A stretch of 64,000 bases of DNA from Gottfriedia acidiceleris (GCF_004138285.1 NZ_SCFN01000025.1:1-64000); one strand, 5' to 3'; shown: positions 11,809 to 20,876, counted from the stretch's first letter. The notes: a model not told the origin generated them from the letters alone. Numbers and translations: made by a program.

Positions 11809-12447
11809 ATGCTAAAGTACATGAAGGAAGATGTAGCGACGATATTTGAACGCGATCCAGCCGCTACTAGCTATTTAGAAGTTATTCTTACGTATGCTGG
11901 TTTACATGCTTTATGGCTTTATCGATTTGCTCATTATTTCTATCGGAAAAAATGGCACTTTATTGCAAGAAGTATTTCACAGTTTGCTCGTTTTTTAACA
12001 GGAATCGAGATTCACCCAGGGGCGAAAATTGGTAGACGATTTTTTATCGATCATGGAGCAGGAGTCGTAATTGGAGAAACATGTGAAATAGGCGATGATG
12101 TTACGATCTATCAAGGAGTAACATTAGGTGGAACCGGGAAGGAAAAAGGTAAGCGACATCCAACCTTATTGAGTGGGGTACTAGTAGCTACGGGAGCAAA
12201 AGTTCTAGGATCAATCACAATCGGAGAAAATGCAAAAATCGGTGCAAATTCAGTTGTACTAAAGGATGTTCCAAATAATACAACGGTTGTTGGTATACCT
12301 GGTAAGATAGTTGTTCAAGATGGAATTAGAGTAAATAATCAATTTGATCACTGTGATCTACCTGACCCAGTGGCAGATCGACTACTACAACTAGAAGCGG
12401 AATTAGAAGAGCTAAGAAGTTTAATGAGAATATCTGAAAGGAAGTAA
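11809..12447 (+). CDS. cysE: Serine O-acetyltransferase
   Basis: CysE acetylates serine with acetyl-CoA to give O-acetylserine, the carbon skeleton for cysteine. The 212-residue protein has an N-terminal helical region and a left-handed beta-helix of hexapeptide repeats (about 65-180) with [24 protein letters not shown] and [12 protein letters not shown]. The ATG at 11809 is preferred over the in-frame ATG at 11803 because the AAGGGG ribosome-binding site (11795-11800) is 8 bases before the former and only 2 before the latter. It is controlled by the cysteine T-box upstream. Confidence 0.97.
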   Translation: MLKYMKEDVATIFERDPAATSYLEVILTYAGLHALWLYRFAHYFYRKKWHFIARSISQFARFLTGIEIHPGAKIGRRFFIDHGAGVVIGETCEIGDDVTIYQGVTLGGTGKEKGKRHPTLLSGVLVATGAKVLGSITIGENAKIGANSVVLKDVPNNTTVVGIPGKIVVQDGIRVNNQFDHCDLPDPVADRLLQLEAELEELRSLMRISERK

Positions 12448-12451
12448 AACT

Positions 12452-13852
12452 ATGGCAATTCAAATTTATAATACATTAACAAGGAATAAAGAAGATTTTA
12501 AGCCTATAGAAGAAGGCAAGGTCAAAATGTATGTATGTGGGCCTACAGTATATAACTATATTCACATTGGTAATGCAAGACCTGCTATTGTTTTTGATAC
12601 AGTAAGACGTTATTTTGAATATCGTGGATATGAAGTAAACTATGTTTCAAATTTCACTGACGTTGATGACAAGTTAATTAAAGCAGCAAATGAATTAGGT
12701 TCAGATGTTCCAACTATAGCAGATCGTTTTATTAATGCATATTTTGAAGATGTTCAAGCGCTAGGATGCAAAACAGGAACGAATCATCCTCGTGTAATGG
12801 ATAATATGGATATTATTATTGAGTTTATCGATGAGCTTGTAAAAAAAGGTTATGCATATGAATCTGAAGGTGATGTTTACTTCAAAACAAAAGAATTTAA
12901 TGGTTACGGTAAACTTTCACACCAATCAATTGAAGACCTTCGAATTGGTGAAAGAATTGAAGTTGGTGAAAAGAAAGAAGACCCATTAGATTTCGCTTTA
13001 TGGAAAGCAGCTAAACCAGGTGAAATATTCTGGGAAAGTCCGTGGGGGAAAGGTAGACCAGGATGGCATATTGAGTGCTCAGCAATGGCAAAGAAATACC
13101 TTGGAGAAACAATTGATATTCATGCAGGCGGTCAAGACTTATCATTCCCACACCATGAGAATGAGATCGCTCAGTCAGAAGCTTTAAGCGGGAAAACTTT
13201 TTCAAATTATTGGATGCACAATGGATACATCAATATTGACAACGAAAAAATGTCTAAATCATTGGGTAATTTTGTATTAGTACATGATATTATTAAAATC
13301 GTTGATCCTATGTTATTACGTTTCTTCATGTTATCAGTACATTATCGTCACCCAATTAACTATAGCGAGGAACTTTTACAAGAAGCTAAAAATGGTTTTG
13401 AACGTATTAAAACGGCTTACCAAAATAGTAAGCACCGTTTAGAAAGCAGTACTAATTTAACAGAAGATGACAATAAGTGGTTAAAAGAAATAGCAGATGA
13501 AAAAACCGTCTTCACAAAAGTAATGGATGATGACTTTAATACAGCCAATGCGATTTCAGTTTTATATCAATTAGCAAAATTGGCAAATCAATATTTATTA
13601 GAGACACATACTTCTACGAATGTATTAAATCAATTAGTAGCAACTTTTGATGAATTATCAAATGTACTAGGCATTACACTAGTTAAAGAAGAAGCAATGT
13701 TAGATGATGAAATCGAAGCATTAATTCAAAAACGTACAGATGCACGTAAAAATCGTGATTTTGCATTAGCGGACCAAATTCGTGACCAATTAAAAGAAAT
13801 GAATATAATTATTGAAGATACTCCGCAAGGTATTCGCTGGAAAAGAGGATAA
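12452..13852 (+). CDS. cysS: Cysteinyl-tRNA synthetase
   Basis: CysS charges tRNA(Cys) and is a 466-residue class I enzyme. HIGN is at 38-41, KMSKS at 266-270, and C29 in the CGPTVYN segment is one of the zinc ligands that recognise cysteine; a later [10 protein letters not shown] supplies another, and the histidines in SFPHHENE complete the site. It starts 4 bases after cysE and shares its T-box, so supply and charging of cysteine are regulated together. Confidence 0.98.
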   Translation: MAIQIYNTLTRNKEDFKPIEEGKVKMYVCGPTVYNYIHIGNARPAIVFDTVRRYFEYRGYEVNYVSNFTDVDDKLIKAANELGSDVPTIADRFINAYFEDVQALGCKTGTNHPRVMDNMDIIIEFIDELVKKGYAYESEGDVYFKTKEFNGYGKLSHQSIEDLRIGERIEVGEKKEDPLDFALWKAAKPGEIFWESPWGKGRPGWHIECSAMAKKYLGETIDIHAGGQDLSFPHHENEIAQSEALSGKTFSNYWMHNGYINIDNEKMSKSLGNFVLVHDIIKIVDPMLLRFFMLSVHYRHPINYSEELLQEAKNGFERIKTAYQNSKHRLESSTNLTEDDNKWLKEIADEKTVFTKVMDDDFNTANAISVLYQLAKLANQYLLETHTSTNVLNQLVATFDELSNVLGITLVKEEAMLDDEIEALIQKRTDARKNRDFALADQIRDQLKEMNIIIEDTPQGIRWKRG

Positions 13853-13856
13853 CTTC

Positions 13857-14273
13857 ATGATTGAAAGTAACCAAAATATTGATGCTAAACAACTAAACAG
13901 TTTAGCACTTGCTTATATAGGTGATGCTGTATATGAAATTTATGTACGTCATCACCTCCTTGAAAAAGGAACAGTAAGACCTAATCAACTTCACCGAGCA
14001 GCAACAAGATTTGTTTCTGCAAAAGGACAAGCTAAAGTAATTAGAGAAATGCTTTTTACTGAGATATTGTCAGATGAAGAAGTTGCAGTTGTTAAAAGGG
14101 GCCGTAATGCAAAATCAGGAACTGTGCCAAAAAATACTGATGTACAAACATATCGTTACGCAACCGCAATGGAAGCGTTAATTGGATACCATTATTTATT
14201 AAAAAATGAAGATAGACTCAATACAATTGTACATTTTGCGATTCAATTTATTGAGAATGATAAAGGAGCATAA
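13857..14273 (+). CDS. mrnC: Mini-ribonuclease 3 (MrnC)
   Basis: MrnC is a stand-alone RNase III catalytic domain without a dsRNA-binding domain. In B. subtilis it matures the ends of 23S rRNA. The 138-residue protein contains the helix [11 protein letters not shown], including the acidic Mg2+ ligand of the family. The ATG at 13857 is chosen because AGAGGA lies just upstream; a longer in-frame reading from 13812 would overlap cysS by 40 bases. The next gene begins 1 base after its stop. Confidence 0.96.
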   Translation: MIESNQNIDAKQLNSLALAYIGDAVYEIYVRHHLLEKGTVRPNQLHRAATRFVSAKGQAKVIREMLFTEILSDEEVAVVKRGRNAKSGTVPKNTDVQTYRYATAMEALIGYHYLLKNEDRLNTIVHFAIQFIENDKGA

Positions 14274-14274
14274 T

Positions 14275-15018
14275 ATGTCTGAAGAATTTATTATTGGACG
14301 TAATCCAGTTATGGAAGCTATACGTTCAGGTCGTGATATAAATAAAATATGGGTTAGCGAAGGAGCAAATAAAGGTCAAATCCATAAACTTTTAGATTTA
14401 GCAAACCAAAACAAAGTGATTGTTCAAACAGCACCTAACAAGAAATTAGATGGAATGGTTAAAGGAAACCACCAAGGTGTAGTAGCGCAAGTAGCTGCAT
14501 ATGAATATGTGGAAATTGATGATTTGTTTGAAGTCGCTAGTAGTCGAAATGAACAACCGTTCTTCTTAATTCTTGATGAAATTGAGGACCCTCATAATTT
14601 AGGCTCAATTATGAGAACTGCAGATGCAGTTGGTGCTCATGGAATCATTATTCCAAAGAGAAGAGCGGTAGGTTTAACTTCAGCGGTTGCTAAAGCTTCT
14701 ACTGGAGCAATAGAATACATTCCTGTAGCTCGAGTAACGAACTTAGCAAGAACTGTAGATGAATTAAAAGAAAGAGGAGTTTGGATTTTTGGTACAGATG
14801 CAAAAGGTGCTGATGACTATCGAAACATGGATGGCCAAATTTCACTTGGTTTAATTATTGGTAGCGAAGGTAAAGGCATGAGTAGGATCTTAAAGGAAAA
14901 ATGTGATTTCCTAATTAAATTACCAATGGTCGGTAAAGTTACATCGTTAAATGCGTCTGTTGCGGCTAGTTTATTAATGTATGAGATACATCGTAAGAGA
15001 CACCCGCTTGGATCATAA
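14275..15018 (+). CDS. rlmB: 23S rRNA 2'-O-methyltransferase RlmB (TrmH/SpoU family)
   Basis: RlmB methylates the 2'-O of a guanosine in 23S rRNA (G2251 in E. coli). The 247-residue protein has an N-terminal RNA-binding subdomain (about 1-75) and a SPOUT knot with the three SpoU motifs: DEIEDPHNLGSIMRTADAVG, IGSEGKGMS and SLNASVAASLLMYE. The ATG at 14275 is preceded by AAAGGAG; an upstream in-frame ATG at 14206 would lie deep in mrnC. B. subtilis keeps the same order. Confidence 0.96.
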   Translation: MSEEFIIGRNPVMEAIRSGRDINKIWVSEGANKGQIHKLLDLANQNKVIVQTAPNKKLDGMVKGNHQGVVAQVAAYEYVEIDDLFEVASSRNEQPFFLILDEIEDPHNLGSIMRTADAVGAHGIIIPKRRAVGLTSAVAKASTGAIEYIPVARVTNLARTVDELKERGVWIFGTDAKGADDYRNMDGQISLGLIIGSEGKGMSRILKEKCDFLIKLPMVGKVTSLNASVAASLLMYEIHRKRHPLGS

Positions 15019-15532
15019 AAAGAAAGAGATTCTTATTGTAGATGGTTATAACATGATTGGAGCTTGGCCGAATCTTAGAAAACTTCGAGAAATTGACTTT
15101 GATAAATCACGTGATTATCTAATTACCCAACTTGCTGAGTATAAGGCATACACAGGGATGCATATAATTGTTGTATTTGATGCTCATTTTGTAAATGGAA
15201 TCGAAAAGGTCGACAAGAATTCAAAGGTTGAAGTGATTTTCACTCGAAAAAACCAGACGGCTGATGAAAAAATTGAAAAACTTGCAATTGAGCTTCGTCA
15301 TGTTAACCATCATATTTATGTTGCGACATCTGACTTTACTGAGCAATGGCAAATATTTGGACAAGGTGCACTTCGTATACCTGCAATGGAACTATATCGA
15401 TCGGTTACTCAAAATAAAAAAATGATAAGCAGTCGAATTAGTGAAATACCAGATCAAAGACTGACGATTAGTAAGACTTTAAATTCGAAACAAACAGAAA
15501 TTTTAGAAAAATGGCGAAGAGGGGAACGATGA
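15008..15532 (+). CDS. rae1: Rae1/YacP, ribosome-associated endoribonuclease (NYN domain)
   Basis: The family (174 residues here) has a PIN-like NYN domain. B. subtilis Rae1 cleaves mRNA in the ribosomal A site. The N-terminal ILIVDGYNMIGAWP holds the catalytic aspartate, and VVFDAH, VEVIF and ATSDFTEQ continue the domain. The start is ambiguous: TTG at 15008 overlaps the end of rlmB by 11 bases and gives the normal N-terminus, while ATG at 14981 would add nine residues. The overlap suggests translational coupling to rlmB. Confidence 0.92.
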   Translation: MDHKKKEILIVDGYNMIGAWPNLRKLREIDFDKSRDYLITQLAEYKAYTGMHIIVVFDAHFVNGIEKVDKNSKVEVIFTRKNQTADEKIEKLAIELRHVNHHIYVATSDFTEQWQIFGQGALRIPAMELYRSVTQNKKMISSRISEIPDQRLTISKTLNSKQTEILEKWRRGER

Positions 15533-15536
15533 CTCA

Positions 15537-15565
15537 TTGTTTCCTTCTTCTTTGTGCTGTATAAT
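15537..15565 (+). promoter_or_regulatory. SigA promoter of sigH
   Basis: TTGTTT (15537-15542) and TATAAT (15560-15565) are separated by 17 bases and sit directly upstream of sigH. In B. subtilis the SigA promoter of spo0H is repressed by AbrB; AbrB sites are too degenerate to call here. Confidence 0.75.
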
Positions 15566-15597
15566 TTAATTAAATTGTATGGTCGGAGGTGCTAATT

Positions 15598-16248
15598 TTG
15601 AACGTTGAACAGGAATTGAAGCTAATGATAGAGTATGGACCTTTAGAAGATGAGGTAATTCTCGAATATGTTCGAGAGGGTGATCAAGAGGCACTAACAT
15701 TTTTAATTCAAAAGTACCGAAATTTCGTTAAAGCAAAATCTAGGTCTTATTTCCTAATAGGAGCTGACCGTGAAGACATCATTCAAGAAGGCATGATTGG
15801 ATTATACAAAGCAATTCGTGATTACAAAGAAGACAAACTTTCGTCTTTCAAGGCGTTTGCAGAATTATGCATTACAAGACAAATTATTACAGCAATTAAA
15901 ACAGCAACTAGACAAAAGCACATCCCATTAAATTCTTATGTTTCATTGGACAAGCCTATTTATGATGAGGAATCTGATCGTACATTACTGGATGTTTTAA
16001 CAGAAACAAAAAACATGGATCCAGAGGAACTTGTTATCAATCAAGAAGAAAATGTGGACATAGAGCTTAAAATGTCTGAATTATTAAGCGATTTAGAAAG
16101 AAAAGTATTATCACTCTATTTAGATGGTCGTTCTTACCAAGAAATATCAGAAGAGTTAAATAGACATGTGAAATCGATTGATAATGCTTTACAACGAGTG
16201 AAAAGAAAGCTTGAAAGATATATGGAAATAAGAGAACTGTCAGTTTAG
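15598..16248 (+). CDS. sigH: RNA polymerase sigma factor SigH (Spo0H)
   Basis: SigH drives transition-state and early sporulation genes. The 216-residue sigma-70 family protein has region 2 with YFLIGADREDIIQEGMIG and region 4 with the helix-turn-helix LDGRSYQEISEELNRHVKSI near the C-terminus. TTG at 15598 is chosen as start because GGAGG (15585-15589) is 8 bases upstream; the in-frame GTG at 15589 overlaps that site. Its presence is one of the clearest signs of a spore former. Confidence 0.97.
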   Translation: MNVEQELKLMIEYGPLEDEVILEYVREGDQEALTFLIQKYRNFVKAKSRSYFLIGADREDIIQEGMIGLYKAIRDYKEDKLSSFKAFAELCITRQIITAIKTATRQKHIPLNSYVSLDKPIYDEESDRTLLDVLTETKNMDPEELVINQEENVDIELKMSELLSDLERKVLSLYLDGRSYQEISEELNRHVKSIDNALQRVKRKLERYMEIRELSV

Positions 16249-16314
16249 TTAAATCAAAGAAACTCCTTTGTAATTCATAATAATTTATAGGATTACAAGG
16301 GTATAGAAATGAGT

Positions 16315-16343
16315 TTGACAGTTTATAGTTCACATGGTACATT
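16315..16343 (+). promoter_or_regulatory. Promoter upstream of rpmGB
   Basis: TTGACA (16315-16320), a 17-base spacer and TACATT (16338-16343) with a TGn extension at 16335-16337. A dyad (about 16265-16301) between sigH and this promoter has no T tract. Confidence 0.7.
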
Positions 16344-16382
16344 CTTAATGGATAATTATAGATGAATTAGGTTGGTGTCACC

Positions 16383-16529
16383 ATGAGAAAAAAAGTTGTC
16401 CTGTCGTGCGCTAATTGCAATAATAGAAATTACTCCACGATGAAGAATTCCTCTTCTGTAGAACGTTTGGAGATGAAAAAGTTTTGTAAAACGTGCAATG
16501 AGCATACTACACATAAAGAAACAAAATAA
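16383..16529 (+). CDS. rpmGB: 50S ribosomal protein L33, zinc-containing form
   Basis: A 48-residue protein beginning at ATG after GGTGTCACC. C9/C12 (SCANC) and C35/C38 (FCKTC) are the two zinc-binding pairs of the C+ form of L33, which is replaced by a cysteine-free paralogue under zinc starvation in B. subtilis. The position between sigH and secE is the conserved place of rpmGB. It is short, but the family match and context make it secure. Confidence 0.95.
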   Translation: MRKKVVLSCANCNNRNYSTMKNSSSVERLEMKKFCKTCNEHTTHKETK

Positions 16530-16656
16530 ATGAAGTAAGATAAATGATAATTGCGAATGTCCTTATTCAGTATATAAACTAAAGAACATGCACTATTTTT
16601 TGGACAAGGCGGACGTTTCGTAAATCTCTAAACTAGTATATATGGGGGTTGCATCT

Positions 16657-16839
16657 GTGGGTCGTATCGGTAAGTTTTTTCGCGAAGTAAAAAGTGAAAT
16701 GAAAAAAGTTTCATGGCCTAAACGTAAAGAATTAGTTAATTCAACAGTTACAGTATTAGCTACAGTTTTATTCTTTGTAGTATTCTTCGCTGTAATTGAC
16801 ACAGGACTTTCTAAACTAATTCGACTTATTCTTGAATAA
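16657..16839 (+). CDS. secE: Preprotein translocase subunit SecE
   Basis: SecE stabilises SecY in the protein-export channel. The 60-residue single-membrane-segment form typical of Gram-positives has an amphipathic stretch with FFREVKSEMKKVSWPKR, then one transmembrane helix (about 32-52). GTG at 16657 gives the normal family N-terminus; the alternative ATG at 16642 adds five residues and overlaps the G-rich likely ribosome-binding site (16644-16648). It is followed by nusG as in most bacteria. Confidence 0.95.
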   Translation: MGRIGKFFREVKSEMKKVSWPKRKELVNSTVTVLATVLFFVVFFAVIDTGLSKLIRLILE

Positions 16840-16862
16840 GTTAAAACTAATTGTGCTATAAT
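16832..16862 (+). promoter_or_regulatory. Possible extended -10 promoter of nusG
   Basis: TATAAT (16857-16862) is preceded by TGC, an extended -10, with TTGAAT at 16832-16837 (19-base spacer) inside the end of secE. A terminator-like hairpin follows at once. Confidence 0.6.
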
Positions 16863-16873
16863 GAGTGATAATG

Positions 16874-16906
16874 TTTAAAAAAAAAGCCCGGTGACGGGTT
16901 TTTTAA
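16874..16906 (+). terminator. Terminator or attenuator before nusG
   Basis: An A-rich arm with GCCCG, loop GTGA, then CGGGTTTTTT form a short stem followed by a T tract. It lies between the extended -10 element and nusG, so it could end rpmGB-secE messages or attenuate nusG. Confidence 0.75.
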
Positions 16907-16954
16907 TTTGCAAAGAAAGTTGACCGGGGAGGGAAGGACAAGTAGTCCTCTAAC

Positions 16955-17488
16955 ATGGAAAAAAGATGGTATGTAGTTCATACTTACTCAGGATATGAGA
17001 ATAAAGTAAAAGCTAATTTAGAAAAACGTGTAGAAACAATGGGAATGCAGGATAAAATTTTCCGTGTAATAGTTCCAGAAGAATCAGAAGTAGAAATGAA
17101 GAACGGTAAAGAGAAAGTAACGAAACGTAAAGTGTTTCCAGGTTATGTGTTAGTTGAACTAGTGATGACTGATGATTCTTGGTATGTAGTTCGAAATACA
17201 CCGGGAGTAACTGGTTTCGTTGGCTCAGCTGGATCTGGTTCAAAACCAACCCCACTTTTAGAAGAAGAAATTACACATATTCTAAAACATATGGGTCTAG
17301 ATGAACAAATAATTGATTTTGATTTAGATGTAAATGAAGTTGTTCGATTAAAAGAAGGTCCATTTGCGAATTATACTGGATCAATTAAAGAAATTGACTT
17401 CGAAAAGAAAAAAGTGACTGTGTTAGTAGAATTCTTTAATAAAGAAACACCGGTAGAACTGGATTTACATCTTGTTGAAAAATTATAA
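16955..17488 (+). CDS. nusG: Transcription termination/antitermination factor NusG
   Basis: NusG binds RNA polymerase across the DNA cleft; in B. subtilis it promotes pausing. The 177-residue protein has an N-terminal NGN domain (KRWYVVHTYSGYENK at the start, FPGYVLVE near 60) and a C-terminal KOW domain (about 125-177, with VRLKEGPFANYTGSI). The spacing to the upstream GGGGAGGGAAGG is longer than usual (about 18 bases), but no other start fits. It lies in the conserved secE-nusG-rplK order. Confidence 0.97.
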   Translation: MEKRWYVVHTYSGYENKVKANLEKRVETMGMQDKIFRVIVPEESEVEMKNGKEKVTKRKVFPGYVLVELVMTDDSWYVVRNTPGVTGFVGSAGSGSKPTPLLEEEITHILKHMGLDEQIIDFDLDVNEVVRLKEGPFANYTGSIKEIDFEKKKVTVLVEFFNKETPVELDLHLVEKL

Positions 17489-17497
17489 TACAAGACC

Positions 17498-17526
17498 TTG
17501 CATTTTTAATTTGAAAATGTTAGACT
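17498..17526 (+). promoter_or_regulatory. Promoter of rplK-rplA
   Basis: TTGCAT (17498-17503), a 17-base spacer and TAGACT (17521-17526), just after the nusG stop. The leader that follows (to 17657) contains a G/C block at about 17606-17637 that can pair with itself and precedes the ribosome-binding site. Confidence 0.6.
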
Positions 17527-17657
17527 TTTAAAGGTCAATATGCATCGAAAAGATGGTATTAACTTCTGTATAAGAATATGCATGCAAATGCAAAACGATA
17601 TGAGTGGGAGGGTGTAAAACCCCATTACCACATCACGGACTTAAGGAGGTGTGTCTC

Positions 17658-18083
17658 GTGGCTAAAAAAGTAATTAAAATGGTAAAATTGCAAATTCCTG
17701 CAGGAAAAGCAAACCCAGCACCACCAGTTGGTCCTGCACTAGGACAAGCAGGTGTTAACATCATGGGATTCTGTAAAGAGTTCAACGCTCGTACAGCTGA
17801 CCAAGCTGGTCTAATTATTCCTGTTGAAATCACTGTATTCGAAGATCGTTCGTTTACATTCATTACGAAAACTCCTCCTGCTGCTGTACTTCTTAAAGTA
17901 GCGGCTGGTATCGAGTCTGGTTCAGGTGAACCAAATCGTAAAAAAGTAGCAACAGTTAAACGCGATAAAGTGCGTGAGATTGCTGAACAAAAAATGCCTG
18001 ACTTAAATGCTGCTTCTGTTGAAGCTGCTATGCGTATGGTAGAAGGTACTGCACGTAGTATGGGTATCGTTATTGAAGACTAA
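17658..18083 (+). CDS. rplK: 50S ribosomal protein L11
   Basis: L11 forms the base of the GTPase-associated centre with 23S rRNA and is needed for RelA activation. The 141-residue protein has the proline-rich N-terminal domain ([20 protein letters not shown], about 11-30) and a C-terminal rRNA-binding domain ending MGIVIED. GTG at 17658 follows AAGGAGGT by 7 bases; an upstream in-frame start at 17604 adds unrelated residues. It is co-directional with rplA. Confidence 0.98.
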   Translation: MAKKVIKMVKLQIPAGKANPAPPVGPALGQAGVNIMGFCKEFNARTADQAGLIIPVEITVFEDRSFTFITKTPPAAVLLKVAAGIESGSGEPNRKKVATVKRDKVREIAEQKMPDLNAASVEAAMRMVEGTARSMGIVIED

Positions 18084-18111
18084 TCCCATCTTCAATAAGG
18101 TGTGATTGAGG

Positions 18112-18149
18112 AGGTTGCGAACATCGTTTGATGTGCTTTATCGCAACCT
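18112..18149 (+). other. Hairpin between rplK and rplA, possible L1-responsive element
   Basis: A perfect 9-bp stem (AGGTTGCGA at 18112-18120 with its complement at 18141-18149) encloses a second small stem (ACATC/GATGT). No T tract follows, so it is not a simple terminator. L1 represses its own operon in other bacteria through a mimic of its rRNA site; that role is an inference here. Confidence 0.5.
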
Positions 18150-18198
18150 TTATTCGTGGGAGGAAAATCCGTTAAAACCACATTAGGAGGAATAAAAC

Positions 18199-18888
18199 AT
18201 GGCTAACAAAGGTAAAAAATACCAAGAAGCTATTAAATTAGTAGATCGTACAGCTGTTTACGCAGTAAACGAAGCTGTTGATCTTGTTAAAAAGACTACA
18301 ACTGTTAACTTTGATGCAACAGTTGAAGTAGCATTCCGTTTAGGAGTAGATCCAAAGAAAGCTGACCAACAAATTCGTGGTGCAGTAGTTCTTCCACACG
18401 GTACTGGTAAAGTACAACGTGTATTAGTATTCGCTAAAGGTGAAAAAGCTAAAGAAGCTGAAGCTGCTGGTGCTGATTTCGTAGGCGATGCTGACATGAT
18501 TAACAAAATCCAACAAGGTTGGTTCGATTTTGATGTAGTAGTAGCAACTCCAGACATGATGGCTGAAGTTGGTAAATTAGGACGTGTATTAGGACCTAAA
18601 GGTTTAATGCCAAACCCGAAAACAGGTACAGTTACATTTGACGTAACAAAAGCTGTTAACGAAATCAAAGCTGGTAAAGTTGAATACCGTGTTGATAAAG
18701 CTGGTAACATTCACGTACCAATCGGTAAAGTATCTTTCGAAAACGAAAAGTTAGTAGAAAACTTTACAACAATCTTTGAAACTATGGTAAAAGTTAAACC
18801 TGCTGCTGCTAAAGGAACATACATGAAGAACGTAGCAATTACTTCAACTATGGGCCCTGGTATCAAAGTAGATCCAGCTAGTTTCTAA
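18199..18888 (+). CDS. rplA: 50S ribosomal protein L1
   Basis: L1 builds the mobile stalk at the E site and helps tRNA leave. The 229-residue protein has the two-domain L1 fold; the inserted domain II contains [18 protein letters not shown] (about 130-147), the family signature. It begins 8 bases after AGGAGG. It follows the stem-loop at 18112-18149 and is separated from rplJ by a strong new promoter. Confidence 0.98.
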   Translation: MANKGKKYQEAIKLVDRTAVYAVNEAVDLVKKTTTVNFDATVEVAFRLGVDPKKADQQIRGAVVLPHGTGKVQRVLVFAKGEKAKEAEAAGADFVGDADMINKIQQGWFDFDVVVATPDMMAEVGKLGRVLGPKGLMPNPKTGTVTFDVTKAVNEIKAGKVEYRVDKAGNIHVPIGKVSFENEKLVENFTTIFETMVKVKPAAAKGTYMKNVAITSTMGPGIKVDPASF

Positions 18889-18902
18889 GATAAAAAACAA
18901 AG

Positions 18903-18931
18903 TTGACAATTCGACAAGAACTCTCTATAAT
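18903..18931 (+). promoter_or_regulatory. Strong SigA promoter of rplJ-rplL
   Basis: Perfect TTGACA (18903-18908) and perfect TATAAT (18926-18931) with a 17-base spacer, the best promoter match in the window. It drives the L10 leader and rplJL. Confidence 0.9.
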
Positions 18932-18937
18932 GGAGAT

Positions 18938-19121
18938 TGTCTTGCTAATTAAATAGACTACCGTAGACAGTAGGTGCTTAAGCTTAATATCCTACCGAGG
19001 TGTATAACTGATAAATTCGTGCATATACAACCTCCATGTCTTTTTTTGAAAGATTCGTGGAGGTTTTGCTATGGTTACACTTTTGCGGTATATACACTAA
19101 AATCCACAGGAGGTGTAATAA
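18938..19121 (+). promoter_or_regulatory. Ribosomal protein L10 leader
   Basis: The leader between promoter and rplJ folds into nested stems: GTAGG with CCTAC, GTGTATA with TATACAA, and a terminator-like arm AACCTCCA (19029-19036) with TGGAGGTT (19058-19065). The layout and position match the L10 autoregulatory leader known in Firmicutes, where an L10-L12 complex binds and causes premature termination. Confidence 0.8.
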
Positions 19122-19622
19122 ATGAGCGCAGTATTAGAAGCTAAAAAACAAGTTGTAACTGAAGTAGCTGCTAAATTACGTGATAGCAAAGCAACAGTTG
19201 TTGTTGACTACCGTGGTTTAAATGTTGCTGAAGTAACTGAATTACGTAAGCAATTACGTGAAGCTGGCGTTGAGTTCAAAGTTTACAAAAACACTTTAAC
19301 TCGTCGTGCTGCTGAAGAGGCTGGCTTAGCTGGTTTAAACGAATCATTAACTGGTCCAAACGCAATCGCGTTTAGTATGGAGGATGTAATTGCTCCTGCT
19401 AAAGTAATCAACGATTTCGCTAAAAAACATGAAGCTTTAGAAATTAAAGCTGGTGTAATCGAAGGAAACGTTGCTACTGTTGAAGAAGTTAAAGCTCTTG
19501 CTGAACTTCCATCTCGCGAAGGTTTACTTTCTATGTTGCTTAGCGTGCTACAAGCACCAATCCGCAACTTCGCTCTTGCAACTAAAGCAGTTGCAGAACA
19601 AAAAGAAGAACAAGGCGCTTAA
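19122..19622 (+). CDS. rplJ: 50S ribosomal protein L10
   Basis: L10 anchors the L7/L12 dimers to the L11 region of 23S rRNA. The 166-residue protein has the globular N-terminal rRNA-binding domain (with [20 protein letters not shown] near 26-45) and a C-terminal helix rich in alanine that holds L12. The start lies 8 bases after AGGAGGT. It is regulated through its leader, and rplL follows 56 bases later. Confidence 0.98.
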   Translation: MSAVLEAKKQVVTEVAAKLRDSKATVVVDYRGLNVAEVTELRKQLREAGVEFKVYKNTLTRRAAEEAGLAGLNESLTGPNAIAFSMEDVIAPAKVINDFAKKHEALEIKAGVIEGNVATVEEVKALAELPSREGLLSMLLSVLQAPIRNFALATKAVAEQKEEQGA

Positions 19623-19678
19623 TGCCAAGATCGCTTAAAATATATAATTTAAAGGTATAAACAAGGAGGAAATTAACA

Positions 19679-20038
19679 ATGACTAAAGAACAAATCATTG
19701 AAGCAGTTAAAAACATGACTGTATTAGAATTAAATGACTTAGTAAAAGCAATCGAAGAAGAGTTCGGCGTAACTGCTGCTGCTCCTGTAGCTATGATGGG
19801 TGGCGCTGTTGAAGCTGCTGCTGAGCAAACTGAATTTGATTTAGTATTAGCTAGCCCTGGCGACCAAAAAATCAAAGTAATCAAAGTAGTTCGTGAATTA
19901 ACTGGTTTAGGATTAAAAGAAGCTAAAGAATTAGTTGACAACACTCCTAAAGCAATTAAAGAAGGAATCAGCAAAGAAGAAGCTGAAGAAATGAAAGCTA
20001 AACTTGAAGAAGTTGGCGCTAACGTAGAAGTTAAGTAA
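19679..20038 (+). CDS. rplL: 50S ribosomal protein L7/L12
   Basis: This acidic stalk protein recruits GTPase factors. The 119-residue form has an N-terminal dimerisation helix (1-30), an Ala-rich hinge (about 36-52) and the C-terminal factor-binding domain with [20 protein letters not shown] (about 62-81). AGGAGG lies upstream of the ATG. Followed by a strong terminator, it ends the rplJL unit; codon use is biased as expected for a very highly expressed gene. Confidence 0.98.
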   Translation: MTKEQIIEAVKNMTVLELNDLVKAIEEEFGVTAAAPVAMMGGAVEAAAEQTEFDLVLASPGDQKIKVIKVVRELTGLGLKEAKELVDNTPKAIKEGISKEEAEEMKAKLEEVGANVEVK

Positions 20039-20055
20039 TTTCTAAAAGTTTTTAG

Positions 20056-20087
20056 AAAAGCTCGCATTTATGCGAGCTTTTTTTGTA
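20056..20087 (+). terminator. Terminator after rplL
   Basis: Stem AAAAGCTCGCA with its complement around a 3-base loop, then seven or more T. A weaker dyad overlaps upstream at 20041-20056. Confidence 0.9.
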
Positions 20088-20148
20088 CATAAGGGGTTAC
20101 TTTTGGAAAGACTGTTGATAAGTATATTTATGGAAGAAGGATTTTTTT

Positions 20149-20748
20149 ATGGCAGATCATTATTTTACAAATCAACCGAATAGTAAAACTGATAAAAAAG
20201 TATTTTCGTTTACGCTGAGAGGTAATGATTTGAAATTCCAATCTGATTCAGGTGTTTTTTCTAGGAATGAAGTTGACTTTGGATCCCGTGTTTTAATTAA
20301 CGCATTCACATTTCCAGAAGTTGAAGGTAATATTTTAGATGTTGGATGTGGGTACGGTCCGATAGGGTTATCAATCGCAAAAGATTGTACTAGTCGAATC
20401 GTTGAAATGGTCGATGTGAATTTAAGGGCGATTGAATTAGCAAAAGAAAATGCGAATGTAAATAAAATAGAAAATATAAAAATCTATGAAAGTAGCATCT
20501 ATGAAAATGTAATAGGTGAATATGCGGCTATTTTAACAAATCCTCCAATTCGTGCTGGGAAAAGTGTTGTTCATGAAATTTTAAAAGGGGCTCATGATAA
20601 ATTACTTTCTGGTGGAGAGTTATGGGTAGTTATACAAAAGAAGCAAGGAGCGCCATCAGCTCTTGATTTATTAAAAGAGACTTTCGACGAGGTTGAAGTA
20701 GTAAAAAAGGATAAAGGATATTATATCATAAAAAGTAAAAAAGATTGA
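20149..20748 (+). CDS. RsmC-like class I SAM-dependent methyltransferase (YbxB family)
   Basis: The 199-residue protein has SAM motif I LDVGCGYGPIGLSIA (about 64-78) and motif IV TNPPIRAGK (about 127-135), the N-P-P-(F/I) pattern of N6/N2 base methyltransferases acting on rRNA. The family resembles the catalytic half of RsmC (16S G1207). It corresponds to B. subtilis ybxB by position between rplL and rpoB. The substrate has not been shown for this lineage. Confidence 0.9.
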   Translation: MADHYFTNQPNSKTDKKVFSFTLRGNDLKFQSDSGVFSRNEVDFGSRVLINAFTFPEVEGNILDVGCGYGPIGLSIAKDCTSRIVEMVDVNLRAIELAKENANVNKIENIKIYESSIYENVIGEYAAILTNPPIRAGKSVVHEILKGAHDKLLSGGELWVVIQKKQGAPSALDLLKETFDEVEVVKKDKGYYIIKSKKD

Positions 20749-20773
20749 CTGTAATTTTTGCTTGTGATAGTAT
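20745..20773 (+). promoter_or_regulatory. Promoter of rpoB-rpoC
   Basis: TTGACT (20745-20750), a 17-base spacer and TAGTAT (20768-20773), overlapping the stop of the methyltransferase gene. It would give rpoBC a leader of about 210 bases. Confidence 0.6.
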
Positions 20774-20876
20774 TATTAAATGCCAATATATATTTATTTT
20801 CAAAAATGATTTTTTGAAAGTGGGTATATTTCTATATTCTTTGGAAATGATAGTAAAATGACTGTCGTTGAGTTTA

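Noticed and set aside
18258..18710. 150-codon open frame on the - strand across rplA
   Set aside because: It is antisense to a clear L1 gene with no ribosome-binding site; long antisense frames are expected from the biased codon use of highly expressed ribosomal genes. The same holds for the - strand frames at 19582-20067, 19283-19567, 23360-23671 and 31074-31439.
20041..20056. Separate terminator just after rplL
   Set aside because: The dyad TCTAAAA/TTTTAGA has no own T tract and merges into the stronger terminator that follows.
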